NCBI GenBank assembly: GCA_964016875.1
Contig: OZ024722.1
Coordinates: 63,323,443 to 63,387,442 of the forward strand
Source: Fallopia convolvulus
Lineage: Eukaryota; Streptophyta; Magnoliopsida; Caryophyllales; Polygonaceae
Direction of reading: 5' to 3'
Length of the DNA: 64,000 bases
A program made the translations under genes and the position numbers. Below, piece by piece: positions 43,039-53,892 of this stretch. The notes under the pieces were generated by a model. That model ran no database searches. It was not told the DNA's origin and saw nothing but the letters and a program-made list of their open reading frames with translations. Within the stretch, counting starts at the first letter, position 1; every line of letters starts with the position of its first letter.

Positions 43039-43782
43039 TTAGTATCCAAATGAGATTCCAATGGACTTAAGATTCTTGCACGCCTTCAATGCAGATGCAA
43101 CTCCTCCTAGAGTAGTCACTTCCTCCTCGCGCTCCTTCACCATAATCGCCTCCAAATTAGGGCAATTCTTTGCGATCCAAACGAAAGCTTCATTAGATAC
43201 CTTACTCCACTTTAAATTGATCCTCTTCAAATACTTGAGCTTTGAAAGGGAATTTTCATGACTAGGAGTACAATATCTGCGCTCATTGACATTAACATTG
43301 CTTAGATAGCCCAAATCCAAATCCTCCAAATTGGGGAAAAGACTTGCAATCCACTCCAAATCACCATCGTCGATAGAATCGCACGAACGCATCTTCAACG
43401 ACTTCAAACCGGTGAGCTTCGAGAAGCGCAGGGGCTCGAGGTCTTTAATGGAGAGGTGTTCGCAATTGGATAGATCTAGGGTTTCGAGAGGGAAGTCGAA
43501 ATCGGCGATTTGGAGGAGAATTGGAAGTGGGTCTTTTGAGGATTTGGAAAACGAGATTTGTTTGAGGTTTGGGAAGCGATGGAAAAGGGATTGATAGGAT
43601 GAATTGGTGATTGTTAGGGTTTGTTTATGGTGGTTTGTGATTGAGAGGAATGATTTGGAGACAAGAGAGAGGGGTTTAAGGTGGTGATCATAGATTGAAT
43701 AGCTAAACCAGTGGGTGCCATAGACGAGATTAGAGATGATTTGATCCCAGATTTCTAATGGAAGGTCTCTCATAGGCGTCAT
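43039..43782 (-). CDS. F-box/LRR protein, N-terminal half only (second copy)
   Basis: 247 aa. A longer in-frame extension to 43887 exists, but the start at 43782 (MTPMRDLPLEIWDQ) matches the family leader ending in ATCATCA before ATG. F-box at about 5-55 (DLPLEIWDQIISNL, LVSKSFLSITNHHKQTL), followed by four to five LRRs (FPNLKQISF, FPNLEDLDLGY, CPNLEAIMV, ACKNLKSIGIS). It stops at the same position as the 38.6-kb gene, so truncation predates their duplication. Decayed C-terminal pieces lie just downstream. Possible short SCF adaptor; expression unknown. Confidence 0.75.
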   Translation of the reverse strand: MTPMRDLPLEIWDQIISNLVYGTHWFSYSIYDHHLKPLSLVSKSFLSITNHHKQTLTITNSSYQSLFHRFPNLKQISFSKSSKDPLPILLQIADFDFPLETLDLSNCEHLSIKDLEPLRFSKLTGLKSLKMRSCDSIDDGDLEWIASLFPNLEDLDLGYLSNVNVNERRYCTPSHENSLSKLKYLKRINLKWSKVSNEAFVWIAKNCPNLEAIMVKEREEEVTTLGGVASALKACKNLKSIGISFGY

Positions 43783-43929
43783 TGATGATTTAGGCAAGCA
43801 AGCTAGGGTTAGTAGTATGTGGGTTAATGTAATTATATATATATCCTCTATTCTTGTTAGGGTTTTACTGTGAAACGTGTTCATCAATTTATAAGATATA
43901 AATTAATTATGAGTAACATGTATGGTAAC

Positions 43930-44340
43930 TAGACTGGTCAATCATGTCGGGTCGGGCGGGTTTGGGCTCGGTTTCGTTATGGGTCACGGGTCAATAGGGT
44001 CGGGTTGTAGCGGGTTTTCGGTCGGGTCCGGTTGACTAGCGGGTCCAAAATATCCTTTTTTTATGATTATTAAAGTCAATTTTTAATTAAACAATAATAT
44101 TTAATTAAAATATATTATTTTAATAATAAAATATATTATAATTTTGAAATTAATTTTTCAAAATTCTATAAATATACTAAATCGGTCAACCCAACGGGTT
44201 TCGGATTTCAACCCAACAGGTTTCAGGTTTTATCGGGTTCGGTTGATTTCGGGTTTCAGGTTTAAATTTTTCGGGTCTTGACCCTAAAATTATCGGACAG
44301 TTCGGGTCGGATTAGCGGGTTAGGTCAGTAACTCAGTAAG
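43930..44340. repeat. CGGGT-rich dispersed repeat
   Basis: Repeated 'cgggtcgggt', 'gggttcggttga' and 'cgggtttcaggt' motifs flank an AT-rich core. Similar phrases ('acccgataagatagctcaac', 'gaacccgtctttgacccga') lie at 53340-53640. No ORF. Confidence 0.5.
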
Positions 44341-44505
44341 AAAGATCATGAAACACATTAAGAAATTTAGAACATCACAACAGTAAATTAACAACAACAA
44401 CCCATAATTGCACTACATTACCACTTCAAGCCAAGAGTTTCCTTAAACTTTTATAAAGCGTCAATGCGTCATCATCACCATGCATACTAGTTAGTAATTA
44501 ATAAG

Positions 44506-45534
44506 GGCAGAATACATAAACGGCCCCTATACTTGGGCCAATTGGTCACTTGGCCCCCTGTACTTTAGCCCTAACCGTTTGGCCCCCTATAGTTGCACAT
44601 TGCGACCTATTGAACCCCTAATCGCTGATGTGGCGATGTGCGTGTAAATCAAACGCTAATGGACGAGTGAAGTTCCTATTAAATCTGACATGGCATTAAT
44701 ATTAAAAAAGAAAAAGAAAAAAAACCATCTTTATTCCTTTTTTTTCCTATATTATGATATTCTTTTTATCTTTTTCTTATTTTTTACCTTTCTTCAACCT
44801 TTGAATGTTTCCTTTCTACCATGTACACCATTGTCCTCAAGCTTGCAACTTCTCTTTCTTCTGCCTACGTTGCAACTCCTGAATCTTGCTCGGATTTGGC
44901 CCCAATTTGACGATTTAGAGGAGAAAAAGCTTCAATTTGGAGATCTTGCTCAGATCTAGCTTAGATTTGATGATTTTAGATCTTGCTCAGATCTGGCTCA
45001 AATTAGACAATGGTTTTTGATGAAAGATGATGGTGCTTTGATTTGGCCTCAAATCTTGCTCTCGTGTTCGGTTCCGTCCTGATTCTCTCTGCCCCTTCTC
45101 GGGATTGTTTATCAAATTAATGAACTTTCCTAAAAAAAAATAATCAGTTCAATCAACTTGGATCTATTTCACTTGAGAAATAAAATCCCCATTTGAGAAA
45201 TCTCAAATCCAGATCTGGATTTTTTTTGTTTTAATAAAAAAAATATTTCACCTTTTTTTGCTAGGAAAAATTAATTTTAAATGATGTGGCAAGTTTTAGG
45301 CTTATGTGGCATAAATTAGACTTATGTGGCAAATTTTGATCTTATGTGGCACACATGTGGACAAAAACTTAGGATATGTCAGCGCGCGTGCTTTACACTC
45401 AACGAGATTGTCAGCGATTAGGGGTTCAATAGGTCGCAATGTGCAACTATAGGGGGCCAAACGGTTAGGGCTAAAGTACAGGGGGCCAAGTGACCAATTG
45501 GCCCAAGTACAGGGGGTCGTTTATGTATTCTGCC
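44506..45534. mobile_element. Non-autonomous MULE with long inverted repeats
   Basis: 1029 bp, flanked by a perfect 10-bp target duplication AATTAATAAG (44496-44505 and 45535-45544). Terminal inverted repeats are about 140 bp long, starting GGCAGAATACATAAACGGCC on the left and ending GGTCGTTTATGTATTCTGCC on the right. The interior holds repeated 'cttatgtggca' and 'gatcttgctcagatct' units but no transposase. Mutator-like by repeat length and target duplication size. Confidence 0.9.
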
Positions 45535-45574
45535 AATTAATAAGAGGCCATATATGTCTTGTACTTGTGCGTCC

Positions 45575-47269
45575 TCATGACAACCTCAAAAATGGCTTGT
45601 TGACAACTATCCAAGACACCATATGACGACTCATTTTCTTACATCCGCTCACATTCAACTTCTTCAACTTGGTGCACTTGTCAAACACTTCTGAAACACC
45701 ACTAGACGTTAATCTTGTGCAACCCTTCACGTCCAAACTCACGAGATCACGACACTTTCGGGCTATATCGACCAGAGCCTTATCATTAAAACGCATCTCA
45801 CACGCCACCAACGTCTCAAGCTTATAATGACTACTGCTCTTGCTATCCAAATCAAGACTCGTTACCCTCGAACACCTATCGATTCGTAGCTGCTTCAAAC
45901 CGCCACAATTCCTCATTATCTCCCCAACACCCGCACTTGAAATCTCGCCACAAGAGCTCAGTCTCACCATCTCCAAATTGGGACAAGCTAAAACAATCTT
46001 CTTGAGCGATTCGTCGCTCAAGTTGGCATTATTCGACAGAGTAAGGCTTCTAATCGCAAGATTAACAACATTTTTCGCCTTCAAACTAGTATCTTCACTC
46101 CACAGAGTAGTATTCTCCAGCTTAACCGATTCTAACAAGGGACAATGCTTGATCAAATCCAATAGCGTTGAATCGGAAACCGTTCCACATTTGCTCAGCT
46201 TCAAACTCCTTAGGTTTGTGAGGTACTTCGCAATCGCGGCGTCGCTTAGGAGAATATCATTTTCAGCGCATTTGATAGACAAGTACTCAAGAGAAGAATT
46301 GTAGTGTTGCAAGAATGAGATGATACCAGAAACCGTAGTTCCCCAACAACACAACAAAGTGAAGCTCTTCAACGGGAGATCGTCCTCGATTATACAGCGT
46401 AGAAGATCATCATCACCCGAAACCCTAATCTTAGACAAGGTTCGAGGCCAACGGAGAGTATCATCATCAAAACCCGTATATGATTGTAAATGATCCCTGT
46501 CCAATTTAATCGACTTGAGATTCTTACATGCTTGAAATGCAAATACAACTCCGTTTCGAGTCACATTAAGACACCCTTTAACCACAATCTCCTCCAAATT
46601 GGGACAATTCTTCGAAAACGTGATCAAAACATCATCGGACATACACCTAGTGTCGTTTCCTTCGAAATTGATCCTCCTTAGGCTCTTGAGATTCGACACG
46701 GATGAGTTTATATGATCAGAAGAAGCTCGCCTGTGATAATAACGCCACTCACTAAGGTCTAAGTAAGAAAACCCCATGCAACTATGATCATAAAGGCTTG
46801 GATAGCTCAAATCTAGCTCCTCCAAATTGGGGAAAAAATACGAAATGATCTCCAAATCGTGAGGCGGAAAATAGGAGCGGGAACGCTTTTTAAATGACTT
46901 GAGACCATTGAGCATTAGGGCTGGCAATTTTTCAAAGGCTTGGAGGGGAAAATCGTCGTGATTGGATAAATCTAGGGTTTCAAGACGGATATCGAAATCG
47001 GCGATTTGGATTAGAATTGGAAGTGGGTATTTGGGGAATTCGGAGAAGGAGATGTGTTTGAGGTTTGGGAATCGGTTGAGGAGGCGTAGGAGCAATTGAG
47101 TGGTGGAATTTAAGATTTTTAGGGTTTGTTTATGGTGATTTGTGATTGAGAGGAAGGTTTTGGAGACGAGTGAGAGGGGTTCGAGGTGACGATCGTGATC
47201 GAGATTAGAGATGATTTGATCTAAGATGTTGTCTGGTAAGTCAAGTAAGGTTAAGCTGGTAGACGCCAT
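45575..47269 (-). CDS. F-box/LRR protein (full length)
   Basis: 564 aa, single exon; start ATG at 47269 (MASTSLTLLDLPDNILDQ), set by the conserved leader. F-box at about 8-55 (LPDNILDQIISNL, LVSKTFLSITNHHKQTL). Then a series of about 15 leucine-rich repeats of the cysteine-containing FBL type (CPNLEEIVV, HCPLLESVKL, CPNLEMVRLSSCGEISSAG, KCRDLVSLDVKGCTRLTSSG, KCTKLKKLNVSGCKKMS), ending MVSWIVVNKPFLRLS. Such proteins are substrate receptors of SCF ubiquitin ligases; the substrate is unknown. Closest in the window is the 53.9-kb gene (same C-terminus). Divergent from the 47.6-kb gene, with only 370 bp between start codons. Confidence 0.9.
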   Translation of the reverse strand: MASTSLTLLDLPDNILDQIISNLDHDRHLEPLSLVSKTFLSITNHHKQTLKILNSTTQLLLRLLNRFPNLKHISFSEFPKYPLPILIQIADFDIRLETLDLSNHDDFPLQAFEKLPALMLNGLKSFKKRSRSYFPPHDLEIISYFFPNLEELDLSYPSLYDHSCMGFSYLDLSEWRYYHRRASSDHINSSVSNLKSLRRINFEGNDTRCMSDDVLITFSKNCPNLEEIVVKGCLNVTRNGVVFAFQACKNLKSIKLDRDHLQSYTGFDDDTLRWPRTLSKIRVSGDDDLLRCIIEDDLPLKSFTLLCCWGTTVSGIISFLQHYNSSLEYLSIKCAENDILLSDAAIAKYLTNLRSLKLSKCGTVSDSTLLDLIKHCPLLESVKLENTTLWSEDTSLKAKNVVNLAIRSLTLSNNANLSDESLKKIVLACPNLEMVRLSSCGEISSAGVGEIMRNCGGLKQLRIDRCSRVTSLDLDSKSSSHYKLETLVACEMRFNDKALVDIARKCRDLVSLDVKGCTRLTSSGVSEVFDKCTKLKKLNVSGCKKMSRHMVSWIVVNKPFLRLS

Positions 47270-47639
47270 TGATGAGCAAAGCAAAGGTAGTACGTGAGAG
47301 CCAAGCAAATTAAGGTAGTATACTAGTATATATATATTCAATTAGTATTAGGGTTTTACCGTTTCCCAATAATTTACTTGATAAAAAAAAAAACTCAAAA
47401 AATTACGCCATTGATTTATTTTTTAAGTATGGAAACAAAAATCTATTTATATCTTTTTTGTTCTTAAATAATTTACTTGATGAAAATAACTCACAAAATT
47501 ACCATATTATCATTTCAAATAAAGAAAAAGAGGGTTCCTCCTAAATTGATAAACAAGTAAAATTATAAAACCCTAATATTCATAGAGGGTTTATATCAAT
47601 CACCTTACGTACTACTCAAACTCCTTGCTTTGCTCATCA
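47270..47639. promoter_or_regulatory. Short divergent promoter at the centre of the F-box cluster
   Basis: 370 bp between two F-box/LRR start codons. On both sides lie the family's leader landmarks: AAAACCCTAA (a telo-box-like motif), a TATATA or similar run, ACGTACTA, and CTTTGCTCATCA before ATG. The centre is AT-rich with a repeated 'aataatttacttgat.aaaa.aaactcaaaaaattac' phrase. Minus-strand genes lie to its left and plus-strand genes to its right. Confidence 0.6.
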
Positions 47640-49383
47640 ATGGCGCCCACAACCGATTACATCCCATGGGATGAAATCATCTCTAATCTCGACGACGAAC
47701 GCCACCTCGAGCCTCTATCTCTCGTCTCCAAATCATTCCTCTCAATCACAAATCACTACAAACAAACCCTAAAAATCCTCGATCGAACCGCTCACTTCCT
47801 CCCATCTCTATTCCACCGATTCCCAAACCTCAAACACCTCTCTTTCGCCGAATTCATCGAAGACCCAGTTCCAATTCTACGCCAAATCGCCGATTCAGGC
47901 CTCAAACTCGAAACCCTAGATTTATCCAATCACGAAGGCCTCCCAATCGAAGGGTTCGAGAAGTTGCCCGCTTCGGTTTTGAGCGGCCTTAAATCGCTCA
48001 AGATGTGCTCACCCTCCGATTTGGGCGACGCTGATCTAGAGGCAATTGCTAAGTTTTTCCCCAATTTGGAAGAGTTGGATTTGAGTTTCATTAAGTATGA
48101 ACGTCGGAGGCGTATGAATTATTATCGTTCTGGTGATCATTGGGATGGTCAGGTGACCGATAATGGAGTTGCTTTGTTGTGTTCGAGTCTCAAGAGTCTG
48201 AGGAAGATCAATTTGAGCGGCCTTGATTGGGTTAGAGACGAGGATGTGATTTCGCTCGCGAAGAATTGTCCCGATTTGGAGGAGATTGTGTTGAAGATGT
48301 GCGAGAATGTGAGCAGTTCCGGGGCTATATATTCATGTTTTGGAGAAGTGCAAGAAATTGAAGTCAATCCGATTAAAAGAGGTGTTTGGTGAATTGCATC
48401 CGAGGAGGTGGGCTCGGAATTTGTGCGAGATCGATTTCTCGAAAATGGTTGTATCGGATGGTTTGCTCAAAGCTATGGCGGAGGCGGAGCTCCCATTGAA
48501 GAAGGTTACTTTGAAACGTTGTAATGGCTTCACTTGTGATGATGGGTTAAGGCCATTCTTTAAAGTATACAATTCTCTTGATCACTTAGCTCTTGTAGAG
48601 GTTCAGTTCCTCGGCGATTCATCGATCCGGCTTCTTGCAAAGTGGTTCAAAAGGCTGAGGTATGTGAAGCTCAAGAAATGTCCAAATCTTTCCGATTCGA
48701 CTTTTTTCACTTTGATCAAGAAATGTCCCTTGCTAGAAAGCGTTGAGATGTGTTACACTAATCTTGGAGATCAAGGTTTCGAGGCGGGTAATGTCGGTTT
48801 TAAACATCGAAAACTTAGAGCCCTCAATGTGATGAACAATAAAAAATTGACCGATGAATCTCTAGAGAGGATTGCCACCACTTGCCCTAATCTCGAGTCG
48901 TTGAATTTGAGCCATTGTGCTGATATATCTAGTGAGTGTGTTGGGAGAGTAATGAGAAGTACTTGTTGCTTTATAAAGCATTTAAGAATCCATGGATGTC
49001 CAAGGGTTCGAAATCTCGGCCTTGCTAAGAACACTTATAAGTTGGAGTTGTTGGGAGCGAATAAGTCAGGTCTTGATGATTGTGGCCTTGTTGGTATAGC
49101 CGAAAACTGTCCGGATCTCATGTTTCTTGAATTGAGCGAATGTGTATGGATAAATGCCAAAGGCGTTTTAGAAGTGGTTGATAAGTGCACAAAGTTGAAG
49201 GAGATAGACTACTCGGGATGTTATAATATGACTACAAGAATGTTGCCTTGGATGATTGCTTTTCGGCCATCGCTGAGGAAAATCGTCCCGGATAAAGAGT
49301 GTACGAAGATCGATGGGGATCAGTTTTGGAGTCGGGGATGCTATGTCGAATCGGAACGTTACTATAGGAGACGTGACGACTAG
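47640..49383 (+). pseudogene. F-box/LRR protein with a frameshift
   Basis: Starts ATG 47640 (MAPTTDYIPWDEIISNL, F-box) and stays open to 48392, but homology leaves that frame near 48333-48337. It continues one base over, in the frame opening at 48340 (KCKKLKSIRLKEVF) and running to 49383. An extra base in 'ttcatgtttt' would explain it. LRRs on both sides are well kept (FPNLEELDLS, CPDLEEIVL, then CPNLESLNLSHCADISSE, NCPDLMFLELSECVWI). The C-terminus extends past that of its paralogues with FWSRGCYVESERYYRRRDD. Recent pseudogene or a base-call error. Confidence 0.82.
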
Positions 49384-51264
49384 TGGTATAAGTTTTCACT
49401 TTCAGCATTCGGATTTCAGTTTTCGGGGTTTGATTTTCAGTTTTTCATAATATGTAATCGTTAATGAGTGTTCAATCTTAGCATTTGGATTTAAGTTTAT
49501 ATTTTCCAGATGGAACACATTGTTTCAGCTATAGGTTCATCTACAGATCAAGATAGAAACAAAATAAAATAAAACGTAAAACATAAACATGATTCATAAC
49601 AAGACGATCACAATTTCGTCGTAGTGGATTAAGGCCCTGTTTGGTATGTCTTCTGGAATCGGATTGGAATCAGGAATCGGAATAGAATCCGGAATCGGAA
49701 TGAGCCATTCTATTGGTTAGGTGTTTGGTAGGTTGTCGGAATGAACCATTCTTAAAAACTATTGTTTTATTAATCACAAGTACAATTCCGAATTCAAGTA
49801 TATTTCAACCTTAAATTTGTTAACAGTAGCAAAAAAATGCCAAAAACACCAATTCTCATACTCCAGCATCAAACATTCCATGCACAAATAAAAAAAAAAA
49901 TCAATTGCAAAAATCAATGTCAAACCCCCATTTTATTTATTTACAAAGTGTAAATTACAAATATTAATCTTCAAACAGAAATTCATATCTCACCCTTCCT
50001 TAGATGGAGGAGGCAATTGCAGATGGAGGAGCACCAATTGTGTAGATCCACAAATTCGTATATATTGACACAAACTCGTATCTCCAACAAAGGCGACAGG
50101 TAAGACTGGTTTCATAGGAGGCAATTACAGATCCAGAATTCCAAAAGTCTCCAAAATTATATTTATATTGCAAATAACTATATGAATATGTGTGCAAATT
50201 TGTATCTTAAAAGTCATAGTATAAATTTTTTATAAATTTAAAGAATGCTTTTTGTACAAAATATTATCATTTTTATTTCTAAAAATTGTATAATATGATT
50301 TTGAAGCTAAAAATTTGAACATATATACATACTAGTTGTATCCGTCGTACCGAGTATGACTCGATATTTTTACATATATTATAAAAAAAATATTAATAAA
50401 GAAAAATATTGTGTAAAATTTAATGTATTCCTCGTAATATGTATAAAAATTATTTTGTTTTGAAATCAAATAAAACAAAATAAATCTAGATCATTAATTT
50501 TAAAATTGAGAATAAACATAGATTAGTAAGATAAAATAATCTACATTGTTCCTTTTTCTTGGCAATATTTCATAATTAAATAGGTTTAATTTAAAAAAAG
50601 GAGATAAAATATTAATAAATAAAGAAAAAATATATTTTTACAATAGGGAAGAGATAAGGTTTTGAAAAATAATAATTAACTAGTTATACATGTTGTGTCA
50701 TGCATGATTACGACTTGTATTTTAAAATTATTTTTTATAAAATCTTAAAATTATAAATATGATACATACAAGATAGAAATTTTATACTCATATACGATAA
50801 TTATTTTATTTTTAGAATCAAATAATTTTTTTTTAAAATTACATATGATTCAAAATCTCAAAAAAAATCATGACTTATTTATAAATATTATTTAGATTAT
50901 GACATGCATATATTAGGAATAATGTTTTTTATACTAAATTTTGATCCATCAAAAAGATTGATCTATTCATTTTAGAAATATTAAACATGTATAGAAATGT
51001 TATTAAATATTTAGTTATTTTTTAGAAGTTGTTTTTAATCAAAAGTTAAAATTAGAAGGAAATAATAAAGATATATATTGTCAATATAATAGATAAAATA
51101 AAAATGAAAAATAATAGAGGATTATCCCGAACGTCTAATTTGGTTTTTTTTAATTGGAGACAAGAAAAAACCTAACATATTGTTTTTAAACTATAAAACC
51201 CTAATATTAATTGAGGATATATACATGTTGACGTACTAACCTACCCCTGCTTGGCTCATCATCA
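49384..51264. other. Spacer with Tourist-like fragment and Helitron ends
   Basis: No gene. At 49634-49760 a GGCCCTGTTTGGTATGTC end suggests a Tourist-like fragment with 'ggaatcgga' repeats. Two degenerate Helitron 3' ends on the minus strand (CTAG at 50332-50335 and 50680-50683, each with a GTCGTA-like hairpin remnant) occupy part of 50330-51100. Their 5' ends were not found. Confidence 0.5.
50332..50683 (-). mobile_element. Degenerate Helitron 3' ends
   Basis: CTAG at 50332 is followed on the plus strand by 'ttgtatccgtcgtaccgagtatgac', and CTAG at 50680 by 'ttatacatgttgtgtcatgcatgatta'. Both are diverged forms of the hairpin at the other Helitron 3' ends. Old copies. Confidence 0.5.
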
Positions 51265-52974
51265 ATGGCGTCTACGAGCGTAACCTCAGACGTTCACTTA
51301 CCAGACCACATCTGGGATGAAATCATCTCCATTCTCGGCCATGAACGCCACCTCGAACCCCTCTCTCTCGTCTCCAAAACCCTCCTTTCAATCACAAATC
51401 GCCATAAACAAACCCTAAAATTCTTCAATTCCACCCCTAAATTCCTCCCATCCCTTTTCGATCGATTCCCGAACCTCAAACACGTCTCCTTCTCCCAATT
51501 CTCCAACGACCCACTTCCCATTCTACTCCAAATGGCCGATTTCAACTTCCGTCTCGAAACCCTAGATTTATCCAATCACTCTCTCCTTCCCCTCCAAGAA
51601 CTCCAAAAGTTGGCTTGTTCAGTTCTGATCGGTGGTCTGAAATCGTTCAAGAGGTGTTCATGTTCATACATCTATCCCTATAACAATGATCTTGAGGCAA
51701 CTGTAAATTTTTTCCCCAATTTGGAAGAATTGGAATTGAGCCAATCGGAGCCTGGCCCTCGCAAGCGTTTATGGTATAGCCGTAGTTTTGATTGTATTCA
51801 TGAGTATGGTAAGGCTACGTTGCCTTCGAAGCTAAAGAGGATCAATTTAAGCTTTCATCATTGGATAAATGACAAGTTTTTGATTTCGTTGTCCAACAAT
51901 TGTCCCGAGTTGGAGGAAATTGTTCTCAAGAAATGCTATAATGTGACCGAGTTCAGGCTTAGCTTTGTTTTGAAAGGGTGCAAGAATTTGAAGACGATCC
52001 GATTGGAAGATATGGATGATGCCGTGAATTATATTGAATGTCAAGAGGTTGTTGATTGGGAGATGTATGAAATTCACTATCATCTATGTTGGGCTCGGAA
52101 TTTGTCCGAGATTGATTTTTCGACAATAGATGTATCGGATGAGTTGCTCGCCTCTATGGCGGAAGCAAATCTCCCATTGAAGAGGCTCACTCTCTCCCGA
52201 TGCACGAGATTCACTTATGATGGTATTACCCTTCTCCTCGAAACGTACCATTCTCTTGATCACTTGTCTCTTGTAGATGTTGAGTTCATGACCGACTCCT
52301 CAATTTGCGCCCTTGTAAAGTACTTCAAGAAGCTGAGGTATGTAAACTTGAGCCGATGTAGAAAGATTTCGGACTCAACGTTGTTCACATTGATGAAGGA
52401 ATGCCCCTTGTTAGAGACCATTGAGATGGAGTCTAGCAATCTTGGAAGAAATCAAGGGTTTGAGTTGAATGATGACGTTGTGGTTAAACATGAACAAATT
52501 ACAACCCTCAATTTGTCGAATAACGAAAACTTGAGCAATGGATCTCTAGGGAAGATTGTCGCGGCTTGTCCCAATTTGGCTTCATTGAAATTAAGCTCTT
52601 GTGTTGCAATATCTAGTGAAGGTGTAGGGGAGATAATGAGGAAATGTTGCTTTTTAAAGCATTTAGAAATCAATTTTTGTTCAAAGGTGAAGAATCTTGA
52701 TCTTCATGATACAAACGCTACGAAATTAGAGTCGTTGGGAGCGTGTGGATTGGGTCTTAATGATCGGGCTCTTATTGATGTATCCAAAAAGTGTGCAAAT
52801 CTCATGTTTCTTGATTTGAGGAATTGCACACGTTTGACACCCGAAGGGGTTTTAGAAGTGGTTGACAAGTGCACCAAATTGAGGGAGATCAATTTGTGCA
52901 AATGCAAGAATATGAGTCGAGAAGTGATGTTGCGTTGGATGAGAAAAATATATCGTCCCACCATGACATTGTGA
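51265..52974 (+). CDS. F-box/LRR protein (full length)
   Basis: 569 aa, single exon, start MASTSVTSDVHLPDHIWDE. F-box at about 11-60 (HLPDHIWDEIISIL, LVSKTLLSITNRHKQTL). LRRs with the cysteine-type signature: CPELEEIVLKKCYNVTE, CKNLKTIRL, ARNLSEIDFS, CPNLASLKLSSCVAISSEG, CANLMFLDLRNCTRLTPEG, KCTKLREINLCKCKNMS. Expected role is a substrate receptor in an SCF ubiquitin ligase. Most like the 47.6-kb copy in the middle (both ARNL.EIDFS). It ends at RPTMTL, but 190-280 bp downstream lies a remnant of the C-terminal extension seen in the 47.6-kb gene. Confidence 0.9.
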   Translation: MASTSVTSDVHLPDHIWDEIISILGHERHLEPLSLVSKTLLSITNRHKQTLKFFNSTPKFLPSLFDRFPNLKHVSFSQFSNDPLPILLQMADFNFRLETLDLSNHSLLPLQELQKLACSVLIGGLKSFKRCSCSYIYPYNNDLEATVNFFPNLEELELSQSEPGPRKRLWYSRSFDCIHEYGKATLPSKLKRINLSFHHWINDKFLISLSNNCPELEEIVLKKCYNVTEFRLSFVLKGCKNLKTIRLEDMDDAVNYIECQEVVDWEMYEIHYHLCWARNLSEIDFSTIDVSDELLASMAEANLPLKRLTLSRCTRFTYDGITLLLETYHSLDHLSLVDVEFMTDSSICALVKYFKKLRYVNLSRCRKISDSTLFTLMKECPLLETIEMESSNLGRNQGFELNDDVVVKHEQITTLNLSNNENLSNGSLGKIVAACPNLASLKLSSCVAISSEGVGEIMRKCCFLKHLEINFCSKVKNLDLHDTNATKLESLGACGLGLNDRALIDVSKKCANLMFLDLRNCTRLTPEGVLEVVDKCTKLREINLCKCKNMSREVMLRWMRKIYRPTMTL

Positions 52975-53149
52975 GGATGTAGACGATGATGGCTGTTGTG
53001 TTATATCGAAGGGTTATTAGGTATTAATTTTGAGCATTTTTTTTTTGGTAATATGGCACCATTTAGCTACTTCTTCATGTACGTATGCAATCTTAGTCAG
53101 ATTAATCAAGACTATGTTTTACTACATTGAGCTCGACGTAACTAGAAAG

Positions 53150-53260
53150 ACGATGCAATTTGTTGATCGATAAGTTGCGACTTTTCGGTTTTGGAGACAA
53201 GGATATTACGTCGAATCACATAGTTTCTATAGAAGACAAAGTTCGGTTTTTTTTGGTAAT
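53150..53260 (+). pseudogene. Remnant of an F-box/LRR C-terminal extension in a 3' flank
   Basis: Reads RFWRQGYYVESHSFYRRQ on the plus strand, clearly matching FWSRGCYVESERYYRRR at the end of the 47.6-kb gene. The 51.3-kb ORF stops about 190 bp before it, so this exon end has been cut off. Confidence 0.7.
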
Positions 53261-53299
53261 ATGCAATTTGTTGATTCAAAAAGTGGCTAACCCGAATGA

Positions 53300-53892
53300 A
53301 GCAAGGGTCATTAGTCATTATCTAGCTAGCTAAACTAAACATTAGGCTCACTAGCATGAATCTATGACCCGATAAGATAGCTCAACACGACCTTGGATTA
53401 ATTAGGCAAGATCGAGCTATGACCCACATCAATCCGATTGGTTTGGATCAACCAACCTGTTGGTTTAACCAACCTTATTGTTTTAGACGCTTCAGACTTA
53501 TTGGGTCGACTCGAAGTTGCATAAACCCGCAAAAAACACAACCTATAAATTATTACAATCTTGTCAACTCGAACCCGTCTTTGACCCGAAACTGACTGAT
53601 AGGATCCATCTATAACTATAACCCTTTGGGCTTTGGCTAGCAAGCTAACTATTAAGAATCTAAGGAGAGGGAAAAAAGAAGAAAAACAAAAGAAGAAGAT
53701 GATACCTAGATGAGATCCTATGGGAAAAGATAAACAAAAATAGGAAAGAGAAGGTTAAAAATTGATTTGTTTTTGGATTTTTCCATATCAGGTTGGATTT
53801 CTAAACCCTAATTTCTTATATAAAAAAAACCCTAACCCTAATAGAGGTATTCATCATACGTACAACTACAAACTAGGCTCCTTAGCTCATCA
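53300..53892. other. Spacer and promoter of the next F-box gene
   Basis: Contains a repeat rich in 'gacccg' and 'aaccaac' (53340-53640). Immediately before the next gene comes the leader 'aaaaaaaccctaaccctaatagagg' with CATACGTACAACTAC and TTAGCTCATCA before ATG. Confidence 0.5.

Noticed and set aside
43783..43887. N-terminal extension of the 43.0-kb F-box gene
   Set aside because: The extension translates the conserved leader; all sister genes start at the ATG after CATCA.
44690..44959. 89-codon frame inside the MULE
   Set aside because: Low-complexity Lys/Phe start, no homology, and located within a non-autonomous element.
47270..47341. N-terminal extension of the 45.6-kb F-box gene (MNIYILVYYL...)
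   Set aside because: It corresponds to the leader of the paralogues and is not conserved as protein.
48149..48572. Minus-strand frames over the 47.6-kb F-box gene
   Set aside because: Shadows of the LRR coding sequence; similar shadows occur over every paralogue.
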